A stretch of DNA of 64,000 nucleotides, from contig NZ_LBHV01000007.1 of NCBI RefSeq assembly GCF_001005825.1, positions 335,670-399,669 of the forward strand, given 5' to 3'. Both the position numbers and the translations under genes were made by a program. The notes under the pieces are model-generated. The model worked only from the letters and a program-made list of their open reading frames with translations, searched no databases and was not told the origin of the DNA. The stretch is from Rhizobium sp. LC145 (GTDB lineage Bacteria > Pseudomonadota > Alphaproteobacteria > Rhizobiales > Rhizobiaceae). This document shows, one piece after another, positions 1 through 8,917 of the stretch; position 1 is the first letter of the stretch; every line of letters begins with the position of its first letter.

Positions 1-2
1 TC

Positions 3-671
3 GACGGCGAGATCAAGCATCGCGACAGCCTCGGCACCGAGCTTGTCATCAAGCCCGGCGATATCAACCTGATGACGGCCGGGCGCGGCATCGTGCATTC
101 CGAAAGAACGCCGGAAAACCTGCGCGGCAAGCCCATGTCCGTCTCCGGCCTGCAGACCTGGCTGGCCCTGCCGGACGACAAGGAGGAAATCGACCCCGCC
201 TTCGGCCACACCGACCGGCAGGCCATGCCGCTGATCGATGCCGACGGCGCGAAGGGGCGCGTGGTGATCGGCAGTTTCGAGGGGCTTGCCTCGCCCGTCA
301 CCACCTTCACCGACACGCTCTATGTCGATCTCAGCCTCGAAGCGGGCAAGCGTTTCCCCTTTTCGGCAGCGCATGAAGAAAGGGCAATCTACATCCTTTC
401 CGGCGAGCTCGTGGTTGCCGGCGACCGTTTTTCGGCCGACCAGCTTCTCGTCTTCCGGCCCGGTGACAATATCACGCTGGAAGCGGGACCCGGCGGCTGT
501 CACCTGATGCTGTTCGGCGGCGCGGCGCTTAATTCGAAACGTTACATCTGGTGGAACTTCGTTTCCTCCTCCAAGGAGCGGATCGAAAAGGCCAAGGAAG
601 AGTGGCGCACAGGGCGTTTCGATATCGTTCCGGGGGACGAGGAAGAGTTTGTCCCTTTGCCCGGAGCCTGA
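3..671 (+). CDS. Pirin family protein (5' end outside the window)
   Basis: The open frame is already running at the left edge, so the start codon lies outside the window and about 222 residues are visible. The visible N-terminal part reads GEIKHRDSLG followed by a metal-binding-type MTAGRGIVHSER block, which is the signature of the first cupin of pirins. A second cupin-like region follows (around FPFSAAHEERAIYILSGEL). Bacterial pirins are metal-binding cupin proteins; some act as quercetinase-like dioxygenases and some modulate enzymes such as pyruvate dehydrogenase, so the substrate cannot be told from sequence. The gene is followed after about 95 bases by dxs on the same strand. Confidence 0.9.
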   Translation, partial: DGEIKHRDSLGTELVIKPGDINLMTAGRGIVHSERTPENLRGKPMSVSGLQTWLALPDDKEEIDPAFGHTDRQAMPLIDADGAKGRVVIGSFEGLASPVTTFTDTLYVDLSLEAGKRFPFSAAHEERAIYILSGELVVAGDRFSADQLLVFRPGDNITLEAGPGGCHLMLFGGAALNSKRYIWWNFVSSSKERIEKAKEEWRTGRFDIVPGDEEEFVPLPGA

Positions 672-765
672 AATCCGATAAGGCAGGTTACTTGAAAAAG
701 CCCACTTCCTCCTCATCTTGGTGAGGACGCACTGCACCGGACATAAGCAGAAAAGACAAGATTCC

Positions 766-2685
766 GTGACACCAAACCTCGAAACGCCCCTGCTCGATCA
801 GGTCGAGTTCCCTAACGATCTCAGGAAACTCGACGATCGCGACCTGCCGCAACTCGCCCGTGAAGTTCGCGACGAGATGATCGACGCGGTCTCGCGCACC
901 GGTGGGCATCTGGGCGCAGGGCTTGGCGTCGTGGAGCTGACGATCGCCATCCACAAGGTGTTCGATACGCCTGACGACAGGCTGATCTTCGATGTCGGGC
1001 ATCAGTGCTATCCGCACAAGATCCTGACCGGCCGGCGTGACCGCATCCGCACGCTGCGCCAGGAAAACGGGCTTTCCGGCTTCACCCGCCGGGCCGAGAG
1101 CGCATATGATCCGTTCGGAGCCGCCCACTCCTCCACCTCGATTTCCGCCGGCCTCGGCATGGCGGTGGCGGCCGATCTGGCGAAATCGAAGCGGAACGTC
1201 ATCGCCGTCATCGGCGACGGCGCGATGTCGGCAGGCATGGCCTACGAGGCCTTGAACAATGCCGGCGCGCTCGACGCGCGGCTGATCGTCATCCTCAACG
1301 ACAACGACATGTCGATCGCGCCGCCGACCGGCGCGATGAGCGCCTATCTCGCGCGGCTTGCCTCCGGGCGCACCTATATGGGCTTCCGCGAGATGGGCAA
1401 GAAGCTGACAAGCTATCTCGGCAAATCGATCGATCGCGCCATCACACGCGCGGTCGAACATGCCCGTGGCTACGTGACCGGCGGCACCATGTTCGAAGAA
1501 ATGGGCTTCTATCACATCGGCCCGATCGACGGACATTCATTCGACCACCTGCTGCCGGTGCTGCGCAACGTGCGCGACAATGCCCAGGGCCCGGTCCTCA
1601 TCCATGTCGTCACCCAGAAGGGTAAGGGCTATCCGCCGGCCGAGGCCGCTGCCGACAAGTATCACGGCGTCAACAAGTTCGATGTCATCACCGGAGCGCA
1701 GGCGAAATCCAAGCCCAACGCGCCTTCCTATACCAGCGTCTTCGGCGAGGCGCTCGTGCAAGAGGCGGCATTCGACGAGAAGATCGTCGGCATCACCGCC
1801 GCCATGCCGAACGGCACCGGCATCGACAAGCTGGCGGAGGTCTTCCCTTCCCGCACCTTCGACGTCGGCATTGCCGAACAGCATGCGGTAACGTTCGCGG
1901 CCGGTCTTGCGGCGGAGGGCTACAAGCCCTTCTGCGCCCTCTATTCCACCTTCCTGCAGCGCGGCTACGACCAGGTGGTCCACGACGTGGCGATCCAGGG
2001 GCTTCCCGTGCGCTTCCCTATCGACCGCGCCGGCTTCGTCGGCGCTGACGGGCCGACCCATGCGGGCTCCTTCGACACCACCTTCCTGGCGACGCTGCCG
2101 GGCATGGTGGTTATGGCCGCAGCCGATGAGGCGGAACTGAAGCACATGGTGCGCACCGCAGCCGCCTATGACGCAGGCCCGATCTCCTTCCGCTATCCGC
2201 GCGGCGAAGGCGTGGGCGTGGAACTGCCGGAGCGCGGGCAGATCCTGGAGATCGGCAAGGGCCGCCTCGTCAAGCAGGGCTCCAAGGTGGCGCTGCTTTC
2301 GTTCGGCACGCGTCTCAAGGACTGTCTGCTGGCAGCCGAAGACCTCGATGCGGCCGGACTTTCCACGACGGTGGCCGACGCGCGCTTCGCCAAACCGCTC
2401 GATCATGATCTCATCCGCCAGCTCGCCCGCCATCACGAGGTACTCATCACCATCGAGGAAGGCGCGGTCGGCGGTTTCGCTGCGCATGTCCTGCAGTTCC
2501 TCTCCACCGAGGGCCTGCTTGACCACGGCCTGAAAATCCGCCCGCTGGTGCTGCCGGATATCTGGATGGAGCAGGCGAGCCCGGATGCCATGTATGCCAG
2601 GGCAGGCCTCGACCGCGCGGGCATCGTCTCGACCGTCTTCGGAGCGCTCGGCCAGAAGCGGATCGACGTCGGCGCTGCGGGCTGA
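766..2685 (+). CDS. dxs: 1-deoxy-D-xylulose-5-phosphate synthase
   Basis: Thiamine-diphosphate enzyme that condenses pyruvate and glyceraldehyde 3-phosphate to DXP, the entry step of the MEP isoprenoid pathway; also feeds thiamine and pyridoxal synthesis. Visible landmarks are the N-terminal [16 protein letters not shown], the catalytic-region [16 protein letters not shown], the cofactor motif [18 protein letters not shown], and the transketolase-type second half with [17 protein letters not shown] and [16 protein letters not shown] chose the GTG at 766 (639 aa), because homologues begin near this point; an in-frame TTG at 718 would add 16 residues with no family resemblance. ispE, ispB and ubiA of the same metabolic branch occur elsewhere in this window. 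Its stop lies only 7 bases from the end of the convergent yceI gene. Confidence 0.96.
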   Translation: MTPNLETPLLDQVEFPNDLRKLDDRDLPQLAREVRDEMIDAVSRTGGHLGAGLGVVELTIAIHKVFDTPDDRLIFDVGHQCYPHKILTGRRDRIRTLRQENGLSGFTRRAESAYDPFGAAHSSTSISAGLGMAVAADLAKSKRNVIAVIGDGAMSAGMAYEALNNAGALDARLIVILNDNDMSIAPPTGAMSAYLARLASGRTYMGFREMGKKLTSYLGKSIDRAITRAVEHARGYVTGGTMFEEMGFYHIGPIDGHSFDHLLPVLRNVRDNAQGPVLIHVVTQKGKGYPPAEAAADKYHGVNKFDVITGAQAKSKPNAPSYTSVFGEALVQEAAFDEKIVGITAAMPNGTGIDKLAEVFPSRTFDVGIAEQHAVTFAAGLAAEGYKPFCALYSTFLQRGYDQVVHDVAIQGLPVRFPIDRAGFVGADGPTHAGSFDTTFLATLPGMVVMAAADEAELKHMVRTAAAYDAGPISFRYPRGEGVGVELPERGQILEIGKGRLVKQGSKVALLSFGTRLKDCLLAAEDLDAAGLSTTVADARFAKPLDHDLIRQLARHHEVLITIEEGAVGGFAAHVLQFLSTEGLLDHGLKIRPLVLPDIWMEQASPDAMYARAGLDRAGIVSTVFGALGQKRIDVGAAG

Positions 2686-2692
2686 TGCCCAA

Positions 2693-3280
2693 TCAGCGGC
2701 GCCGGCCTTCTATCCTCATTTCGAACTGGACGACGTTCGAATAGATCGGCGTGCCGACATCCATGCCGTAGCGGGAGCGGAAGATCCTGCCCTGTACATC
2801 GAAGCTGATGGAGCGGCCGGTCCAGCCGGTCAGCCTCACATCGAAACTTTCGGCGGAACTGCGGCCCCTGGCCGTCAACGTGCCGGCGACGCGGGCTGTG
2901 TCCGGCCCCGTTTGCTCCACGCGGCTGGAGCGGAAGGAAATCCTGTCGAAATGTTCGGTGTCGAACACCGCCCCGGAACGCAGGAAGGCATCGATCCTCT
3001 GCTGCCCGGTGGTGACGCTTGCCGGCCGCAATTCGAAGCTGACCGTCGAGCCCGAGAGGTTTCCCGCCCTCAGATCGAATGTACCGGAAAACTGGCCGAA
3101 CCTGCCTTTGATGCCGCCGCCGCCTGCCTGCTCGACCGTAAAGGCGATGCTGGAGGACGGCGTGATGGCGTAGCGGCCCGCCGCTTCCGCCAGGCTCGGC
3201 ACATCGACCGCAAGGGAACCGGCTGCCGGAAGGACCGCGACAGTCAACAGCACGCCGAACAGGGCCATTTTTCCATTCAT
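2693..3280 (-). CDS. YceI-like periplasmic lipid-binding protein
   Basis: 195-residue secreted protein of the YceI family, eight-stranded lipocalin-like barrels that bind polyisoprenoid or quinone-type lipids. The N-terminus MNGKMALFGVLLTVAVLPAAGSLA is a typical signal peptide. The body contains YAITPSSSIAFTVEQ, GRFGQFSGTFDL and FDTEHFDRISFRSS, all characteristic of the family. It lies directly downstream (about 4 bases) of a cytochrome b561-type gene on the same strand, an arrangement repeated in many proteobacteria (yceJ-yceI), so the two are likely cotranscribed. Family assignment is firm; the ligand and physiological role are inferred only from relatives. Confidence 0.9.
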   Translation of the reverse strand: MNGKMALFGVLLTVAVLPAAGSLAVDVPSLAEAAGRYAITPSSSIAFTVEQAGGGGIKGRFGQFSGTFDLRAGNLSGSTVSFELRPASVTTGQQRIDAFLRSGAVFDTEHFDRISFRSSRVEQTGPDTARVAGTLTARGRSSAESFDVRLTGWTGRSISFDVQGRIFRSRYGMDVGTPIYSNVVQFEMRIEGRRR

Positions 3281-3284
3281 CGCC

Positions 3285-3866
3285 CTACTCCTTCACCGAG
3301 GCCTTCGGAGGGTCCGATCGACGGCCGAGCATACGCAGGAGCACATCGTCGCGCCGGCGATAGTGATGATGGAGCGCGGCGGCGGAATGCAGCAGCACCA
3401 GCGCGAGGGTGAAATAGGCAAGCAGGGCGTGCGCTTCCGTCCACCAGCTTTCGGCAGCATCCGATTTCGGCACCGGCAGATGCGGAACCACGACCAGATT
3501 GAAGGCGAAAGTGGGAATTTCCAGCGGCGAGACCGATGCCACCATCCAGCCCGCGAGCGGCACGAGGACGGCAAGTGTCGCCAGAAGAAGATGCACGGCC
3601 TTGGCGAACCGCCGTTCAAGATAACTCAGGCCTGCGGACGAGCTGACGGAAGGCCGGACCAGCGAATAGAGAAGCCTCACGGAGGCAAGCACCAATGCCA
3701 GCATCCCGAAGGATTTGTGCCACTGGAAGAGCGAAAACTGCAAGACGGGATCTATCCCCGGCCGGGTCATCGCGAAACCGAGCGCCAGGAGGCCGAGGAT
3801 CAGCACCGCGATCAACCAGTGAAGGATGATCGTGAAAGTGTCATAGCGATCGGCAGGACCACGCAT
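3285..3866 (-). CDS. Cytochrome b561 family membrane protein
   Basis: Prokaryotic b561-type di-haem cytochrome with four predicted membrane segments (about IILHWLIAVLILGLLALGFAM, FGMLALVLASVRLLYSL, AVHLLLATLAVLVPLAGWMV and AHALLAYFTLALVLLHSAAALHH). Candidate haem ligands are the histidines in LHWLI, QWHKSFG, EAHALL and LLHSAAALHH. Such proteins move electrons between quinol and periplasmic acceptors. The start at 3866 (MRGPADRYDTF, 193 aa) places the first helix at the usual distance; an upstream ATG at 3932 would add 22 polar residues. It forms a two-gene unit with the YceI gene that follows it. Confidence 0.87.
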   Translation of the reverse strand: MRGPADRYDTFTIILHWLIAVLILGLLALGFAMTRPGIDPVLQFSLFQWHKSFGMLALVLASVRLLYSLVRPSVSSSAGLSYLERRFAKAVHLLLATLAVLVPLAGWMVASVSPLEIPTFAFNLVVVPHLPVPKSDAAESWWTEAHALLAYFTLALVLLHSAAALHHHYRRRDDVLLRMLGRRSDPPKASVKE

Positions 3867-3972
3867 GACGAGCTTCCCAAGGCTTCCTGTTAGATCATCC
3901 TCCTGCGCCTGCCTTTCGGCAAGGCGCATCAAATCACGGTAGCGCGATCTTTGATGGGACTATCATAAAACA

Positions 3973-4002
3973 AGACAGCCCGGGCGAATGCCCGGGCTGT
4001 CT
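3973..4002 (-). terminator. Rho-independent terminator of the chemoreceptor gene
   Basis: A perfect 13-bp stem (AGACAGCCCGGGC and its complement) with a GAAT loop, followed on the minus strand by TTGTTTTATGAT. It lies just beyond the stop of the chemoreceptor gene at 4026 and separates it from the cytochrome b561 gene. Confidence 0.85.
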
Positions 4003-4025
4003 CAAGGCGATCATCCGCTTAAGGA

Positions 4026-5966
4026 TCAGAACTCCGACCAGTCTTCCTTTACCGCGGCGGACGAAGCCGTCTTCGAGGAGAATGCGCGGGCAAGAGTCGA
4101 ACGCAGCGCGTTGGCGGGGGATGCCGCCGGACGGGCGCCGGTGGCAGCCGGAGCCGGACGCGCCACTCTTGTGGCCGTCTCGACGCCAAGCTTGAACTGA
4201 CGCAGCAATGCGTCAAGCGCCTGCGCCTCGTGAGCGAGCTTATGGCTTGCCGCCGTCTGCTGCTCCACCATTGCCGCGTTCTGCTGGGTGCCCTGGTCCA
4301 TGTTGTTGACGGCGGTGTTGATCTCCTGAAGGCCGGAAGACTGTTCCCGCGTGGAGGTGACGATGGCGTTCAGATGCTCGTTGATCTCCTGCACCTCGCC
4401 AACGATCGCCTGCAACGCCTTGCCGGTCTCATCGACCAATCCGACGCCCGCCTGCACCTGCTGGTTGGAAGTGGTGATCAGCGCCTTGATCTCCTTGGCC
4501 GCATTGGCGGAGCGCTGGGCGAGCTCGCGCACTTCCTGCGCCACCACTGCGAAGCCCTTGCCGGCATCGCCCGCACGCGCCGCCTCGACGCCCGCGTTGA
4601 GGGCGAGAAGGTTCGTCTGGAAGGCGATATCGTCGATGACGCTGATGATGTTGATGATCTCGCCGGAGGATTTGGCGATCCCCTCCATGGCGGAAACCGC
4701 CCGGCGAACGACATCGCCCGATTTCTCGGCACCCATGCGGGCACGTTCGACGCGCTGGCCGACATCTTCGGCGCGGCGTGCCGATTCCTTGACGGTCGTG
4801 GTTACCTCCTCCAGAGCGGCAGCCGTCTCCTCAACGGCCGCGGCCTGCTGTTCGGTTCGGCGGCCGAGATCATCGGCAGCGGAACGGATCTCGGAAGCAC
4901 CGGCATTGATGGCGGATGCGTTTTCACCGACAGACCGGAGCGCCGCCTGCAGTTTTTCGAGCGACTGGTTGAAATCGACGCGCAGCCGGTCGAGACGAGC
5001 GGAGAAGGGTGTTTCCAGACGATAGGCGACATCGCCGTTGGCGAGGCTTGCAAGGCCGGTCGCAAGCGAGTCGATCGCGAATTCGATCTCGGCCGCTTCG
5101 TTCGCCTTCTGGGCCTCGGCGGCCTGGCGCTCGCGATCGGCGGTTTCGCGCAGGTGATCGGCATCGCGCGAAAGGCGGAGCTTTTCGATCGCGGCATCCT
5201 TGAAGACCGCGACGGCCTTGGCCATCTGACCCACTTCGTCGCCGCGCTCGAGGGCGGGAACGACGATATCATTGTCGCCGCCGGCAAGCCGGGACATGGC
5301 CTGTGTCATGCCGACGATCGGCGTGACGATCGCCCGCGACAGCGCCCAGACGAGCAGCGCAGCAATGAGACCGGCAGCAGCACCGCCGAGGAGCAGGGCC
5401 ATGCGCAGATCGCCGAACGCCTCGCTCTGTTCTGCCGTCAGGCCGGCGGAAAGCTCATGCACCTGCTGCTTGATCTCTGCCGCCGTCTCGCGGAAGGCAT
5501 CGAGCTGGCCGCGCGACTGGTTGCGGCCGATCTCGATGACCTGATCGATCGGCATGTCGCTGTTCCTGCGCGCCGCGAGCTGCGGCTCGGTAAGCTGCGT
5601 GTGGAAGACATCCGCCGCCTTGCGCATGGCGTCCAGCGAAGCGATCAGCGCCGGCATATCCGCCGCGGCTTGCTTTGCCGCGTCGATCGCCGCGATCATC
5701 TTCTCTCGATTGGCGAAGACATCGTTATAGGTGCTGTCGCTCTTGAAGAGCAGGAAGCCGCGCTGGTTGACGGCCTGTTCCAGCATGGCCTGGAGGGCTG
5801 CATCCACATGCCCGACGATCGTCTGGGACGCGACCTGCCTTGCGGAGGCATCGCGGGATTTCGAGGCCTGCCAGTAAACGCCCGCGGAGGCGAGAAGGCA
5901 AACCGACATCAAAGCGGCGAAGGTGAAGATGAGCTTTTTGTTCAGCGAAAGATTTTTCAAGGACAT
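4026..5966 (-). CDS. Methyl-accepting chemotaxis protein
   Basis: 646-residue transmembrane chemoreceptor. One membrane segment lies near residues 12-30, then a helical periplasmic sensor region (about 31-190), a second membrane segment (about 190-212), HAMP-type linker sequence ([23 protein letters not shown] onward, with a second HAMP-like stretch near [17 protein letters not shown]), and a cytoplasmic signalling domain with the hairpin-tip signature [31 protein letters not shown] sequence (here [20 protein letters not shown]). The very C-terminus is KEDWSEF, resembling the NWETF-type pentapeptide that tethers CheR/CheB in some receptors. The ligand is unknown. No che operon is present in the window. 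Confidence 0.95.
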   Translation of the reverse strand: MSLKNLSLNKKLIFTFAALMSVCLLASAGVYWQASKSRDASARQVASQTIVGHVDAALQAMLEQAVNQRGFLLFKSDSTYNDVFANREKMIAAIDAAKQAAADMPALIASLDAMRKAADVFHTQLTEPQLAARRNSDMPIDQVIEIGRNQSRGQLDAFRETAAEIKQQVHELSAGLTAEQSEAFGDLRMALLLGGAAAGLIAALLVWALSRAIVTPIVGMTQAMSRLAGGDNDIVVPALERGDEVGQMAKAVAVFKDAAIEKLRLSRDADHLRETADRERQAAEAQKANEAAEIEFAIDSLATGLASLANGDVAYRLETPFSARLDRLRVDFNQSLEKLQAALRSVGENASAINAGASEIRSAADDLGRRTEQQAAAVEETAAALEEVTTTVKESARRAEDVGQRVERARMGAEKSGDVVRRAVSAMEGIAKSSGEIINIISVIDDIAFQTNLLALNAGVEAARAGDAGKGFAVVAQEVRELAQRSANAAKEIKALITTSNQQVQAGVGLVDETGKALQAIVGEVQEINEHLNAIVTSTREQSSGLQEINTAVNNMDQGTQQNAAMVEQQTAASHKLAHEAQALDALLRQFKLGVETATRVARPAPAATGARPAASPANALRSTLARAFSSKTASSAAVKEDWSEF

Positions 5967-6150
5967 GACGGGTTCTCGGTGGACCTAGGGACGGCGGACT
6001 TCTCTCCCATGCTCCACAGAATCCGATCCGCCTTAAGAATGTCTTGCGGTCCGGCCCCGAGTTTTCATGGGGATTTTGAGGGAGGTCCGAAGGCAGCGCA
6101 TGACAGGAAACGCTTGCATGCGTTGTCGATGACGGTCATTGACTGCGGTC

Positions 6151-6903
6151 ATGTCTCAAACCCCGCAAACACAGCGCCTCGACCAGCTTCTCGTCTCGCG
6201 CGGTATCTTCGAAAGTCGCTCCCGGGCGCGCGATGCGATCACGCGCGGCACGGTGAGCGCCAACGGACAGATCGTGACGAAAGCGGGCCAGGTTTTTCCG
6301 CCCGATGTCCCTCTGGCGATCGACGATCCGGCCAAGGACTATGTCTCGCGCGCCGCGCTGAAACTCGTCGCCGCGCTCGATCATTTCAGCCTGGATCCGA
6401 AAGGCCGCGATTGCCTGGACGTCGGCGCCTCGACCGGCGGCTTTACCGAGGTACTGCTCGAACGCGGCGCGGCGCATGTGACGGCGATCGATGTGGGCCA
6501 CGGCCAGATGCATGAGCGCATCGCCGGCGATCCGCGCGTGACGAATATCGAAGGGCTGAACGCCCGCAATCTCTCGGAAGGCGATCTCGGCGGGCGGGCG
6601 ATCGATTTCGTCGTATCGGACGTCTCCTTCATCTCGCTGAAGCTTGCGCTGCCGCCGGCATTGAAGCTTGTCGCGCAAGGCGCCATATGCGCGCTGCTCG
6701 TCAAGCCGCAATTCGAAGCCGGCCGCGAGGCGATCGGCAAGGGTGGGCTTCTCAAAGACCCGGAAAGCGCTTCCGAGGTGGCGGCGGAACTCGAACGCTG
6801 GCTGAGTAAAGACATGGGCTGGAAGAGCTTCGGCCTCATTCCCTCCCCTATTTCCGGCGGCGACGGCAACCAGGAATTCCTGTTGGCAGGACAGAAGGCA
6901 TGA
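6151..6903 (+). CDS. tlyA: TlyA family rRNA 2'-O-methyltransferase
   Basis: Predicted S-adenosylmethionine-dependent methyltransferase of the TlyA family, which 2'-O-methylates cytidines of 16S and/or 23S rRNA; some members were first described as haemolysins. The N-terminus QRLDQLLVSRGIFESRSRARDAITRG is an S4 RNA-binding domain, and the remainder is an FtsJ-like methyltransferase fold with DVGASTGGFTEVLLERGA as motif I and VVSDVSFISLKLALP as motif IV. I chose ATG 6151 (MSQTPQTQ) over an in-frame TTG at 6139. Its stop overlaps the start of the following RNA methyltransferase gene by 4 bases, so the two are almost certainly translated together. Confidence 0.92.
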   Translation: MSQTPQTQRLDQLLVSRGIFESRSRARDAITRGTVSANGQIVTKAGQVFPPDVPLAIDDPAKDYVSRAALKLVAALDHFSLDPKGRDCLDVGASTGGFTEVLLERGAAHVTAIDVGHGQMHERIAGDPRVTNIEGLNARNLSEGDLGGRAIDFVVSDVSFISLKLALPPALKLVAQGAICALLVKPQFEAGREAIGKGGLLKDPESASEVAAELERWLSKDMGWKSFGLIPSPISGGDGNQEFLLAGQKA

Positions 6904-8144
6904 GCACGGAAACGGTAACCATCACGCGGCTCGGCGCGCAGGGACACGGCATCGCGGAGAGCGAGAAGGGGCCGATCTACGTGCCCTATGCGCTGCCCGG
7001 CGAGACCGTGGCGATCGCCCGAAACGGCAATCACGGCGCGGTCATGTCGACTTCCATCGCCTCCCCGAACCGCATCGAGCCGCTCTGTCGCCATTTCAGC
7101 CCGGATCGCGACGCCTGCGGCGGCTGTTCGCTGCAGCACCTGGCGGATGCTCCCTACCGGGCCTTCAAGCGGGCGCTCGTCATCGACGCGCTGAAATCCA
7201 AAGGGCTGACCCCGGAAGTCCGCGAACTCGTCGTCGCCAACCCCGGCGAGCGGCGCCGCGCAGTGTTTTCGGCGCGGCGGACGGAGAAGGACTTCCTGCT
7301 CGGCTTCAACCGTGCCGAGACCAATCATATCGTCTCGATCGAGGAATGTCCCATCGCCTCGCCGGGTATCGTGGCGAGGCTCGATGCAATCCGCGCCATC
7401 GGCCAGTCGCTCGCGACCGGATCGGAGACCTTCCGCATCACGGTTCTCGAAACGCTTTCCGGCCTCGATATCGCCGCCGAAGGCTTGAAGCCGCTTTCCG
7501 ACAAGCAGCGCCGGGCGGCGACCGAAACCGTGCTCGGGCTCAAGGGCATCGCCCGGGCTTCGGTGAACGGCGAAATTCTGATCGAGCCGCAGAAGCCGCT
7601 GATCGATTTCGGCGGGGTCAAGGTCTCGCCGCCGGCGGGCGCCTTCACGCAGGCTACGAAACAGGCGGAAGAAGCCATGGCCGAGCTCGTGCTTTCCCAT
7701 ATCGGCAAAGCCAAGCGCGTGCTCGACCTTTTCGCCGGCTCCGGCACCTTCGCGCTGAGACTTGCCCGCACCGCCAAGGTGCACGCGGTAGAAGGCGAAG
7801 AAAAGCCGCTGAAGGCGCTCGACCATGCCGCCCGCAATACGCAAGGGTTGAAGCCGGTAACCGTGGAGAAGCGCGACCTCTACCGCCGGCCGATGATCCC
7901 CATGGAACTGAAGAACTATGACGCCGTGGTCTTCGATCCGCCTCGCGCCGGCGCCGAAGCGCAGGTGAAGGAAATAGCCCGCTCCAACATCAAGACGATC
8001 GCGGCGGTGAGCTGCAATCCCATCACCCTTGCCCGCGACCTCAAGATCCTGGTGGATGCCGGTTACAAAATCCGCTCCGTCACGCCGATCGACCAGTTCC
8101 TCTGGTCGCCGCATGTGGAAGCGGCGGCGCTGCTGGAGAAGTAG
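6900..8144 (+). CDS. Class I SAM-dependent RNA methyltransferase (TrmA/RumA family)
   Basis: 414-residue uracil-C5-type RNA methyltransferase. An N-terminal TRAM domain (GAQGHGIAESEKGPIYVPYALPGE) is followed by the four cysteines typical of the [4Fe-4S]-containing RumA/RlmD group (C63, C73, C76 and C150). Motif I is VLDLFAGSGTFALRLA, motif IV is DAVVFDPPRAG, and the catalytic nucleophile is C372 in the SCNPITLARDL motif. Whether the target is 23S U1939-type or another uridine cannot be told. It overlaps tlyA by 4 bases, forming a two-gene rRNA-modification unit. Confidence 0.92.
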   Translation: MSTETVTITRLGAQGHGIAESEKGPIYVPYALPGETVAIARNGNHGAVMSTSIASPNRIEPLCRHFSPDRDACGGCSLQHLADAPYRAFKRALVIDALKSKGLTPEVRELVVANPGERRRAVFSARRTEKDFLLGFNRAETNHIVSIEECPIASPGIVARLDAIRAIGQSLATGSETFRITVLETLSGLDIAAEGLKPLSDKQRRAATETVLGLKGIARASVNGEILIEPQKPLIDFGGVKVSPPAGAFTQATKQAEEAMAELVLSHIGKAKRVLDLFAGSGTFALRLARTAKVHAVEGEEKPLKALDHAARNTQGLKPVTVEKRDLYRRPMIPMELKNYDAVVFDPPRAGAEAQVKEIARSNIKTIAAVSCNPITLARDLKILVDAGYKIRSVTPIDQFLWSPHVEAAALLEK

Positions 8145-8147
8145 GAG

Positions 8148-8906
8148 CTACCGCTTCAGAAACGCCTCGAACGCCGCCCTTGCCTCGGCGCTCCTGAGCC
8201 GGGCTGCGAAGTGGACGAGTTCCTCATCGATGCGGGCGAGCACCGCATCGCGCGGGCCGCGGACGAGATCGCGGGCGATCTTCAAGGCCTGCGGCGGCTT
8301 TTTCGCCAGGCTCGCGGCGAGCGCCAGCGTTTCCACCTCCACCGCTTCCGGCTCCACGACCTTCCAGATCATGCCGGCCTGGAGGGCGGCTTCCGCCGAA
8401 AGCCCCTCGCCCGCGACCAGCATGGCAAAGGCCCGCTGATGGCCGATCACCTTCGGCGCGAGAAGGCTGGAGGCGGCTTCCGGCACGAGCGCCAGATCGA
8501 CAAAGGGCGTCCTGAACAGGCTACGGTAGGATGCGACCGTCATGTCACAATGCAGGTTCAGCGTCGTGCCGATGCCGATCGCCAGGCCATCGACCCCGGA
8601 AACGAGCGGCTTTTCGGCCACCGCCAGCGCCTTGATGAAAACGGCCGCGGCGGGCGCTTCCTTCGAGCCGGACATGGCATAGGCGAGGAAATCGCCCATG
8701 TCGTTGCCGGCCGAAAAGCAGCCTTCCGTGCCGAGGAAGGCGACGGCGCGGATTGCCTCATCCGCATTCGCCTCTTCGAGCGCCGCCGTCATGCGATCGT
8801 ACATGGCGGAGGTGATTGCGTTCTTCTTTTCCGGCCGGTTGAAGCGGATGACCATGACGCCCGGATGGTTCTCCGGACGCTCGACAAGGATATGACTGTC
8901 GCTCAC
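8148..8906 (-). CDS. Enoyl-CoA hydratase/isomerase (crotonase) family protein
   Basis: 252-residue crotonase-fold protein. The oxyanion-hole segments are FLGTEGCFSAGNDMGDF and KPLVSGVDGLAIGIGTTLNLHCDM, the second giving the conserved GxGxxL backbone. The position usually held by the second catalytic glutamate reads FVDLALVPEAASS, so hydratase or isomerase activity is plausible but the exact reaction is open. I chose the GTG at 8906 because an AAGGGG ribosome-binding site lies 6 bases upstream; a TTG at 8921 would overlap the upstream stop. It is the second gene of an operon with the acyl-CoA dehydrogenase, pointing to beta-oxidation of a fatty or branched acyl-CoA. Confidence 0.88.
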   Translation of the reverse strand: MSDSHILVERPENHPGVMVIRFNRPEKKNAITSAMYDRMTAALEEANADEAIRAVAFLGTEGCFSAGNDMGDFLAYAMSGSKEAPAAAVFIKALAVAEKPLVSGVDGLAIGIGTTLNLHCDMTVASYRSLFRTPFVDLALVPEAASSLLAPKVIGHQRAFAMLVAGEGLSAEAALQAGMIWKVVEPEAVEVETLALAASLAKKPPQALKIARDLVRGPRDAVLARIDEELVHFAARLRSAEARAAFEAFLKR

Positions 8907-8917
8907 GCCGTTCCCCT

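Noticed and set aside
4230..6515. Long open frame (761 codons) on the plus strand
   Set aside because: It lies antisense to the chemoreceptor gene; the product is low-complexity and matches nothing, while the minus strand encodes a clear receptor. It is a side effect of high GC content.
6381..8114. 577-codon frame antisense to tlyA and the RNA methyltransferase
   Set aside because: Both plus-strand genes have full motif sets and overlap starts; the antisense frame has no recognisable domain.
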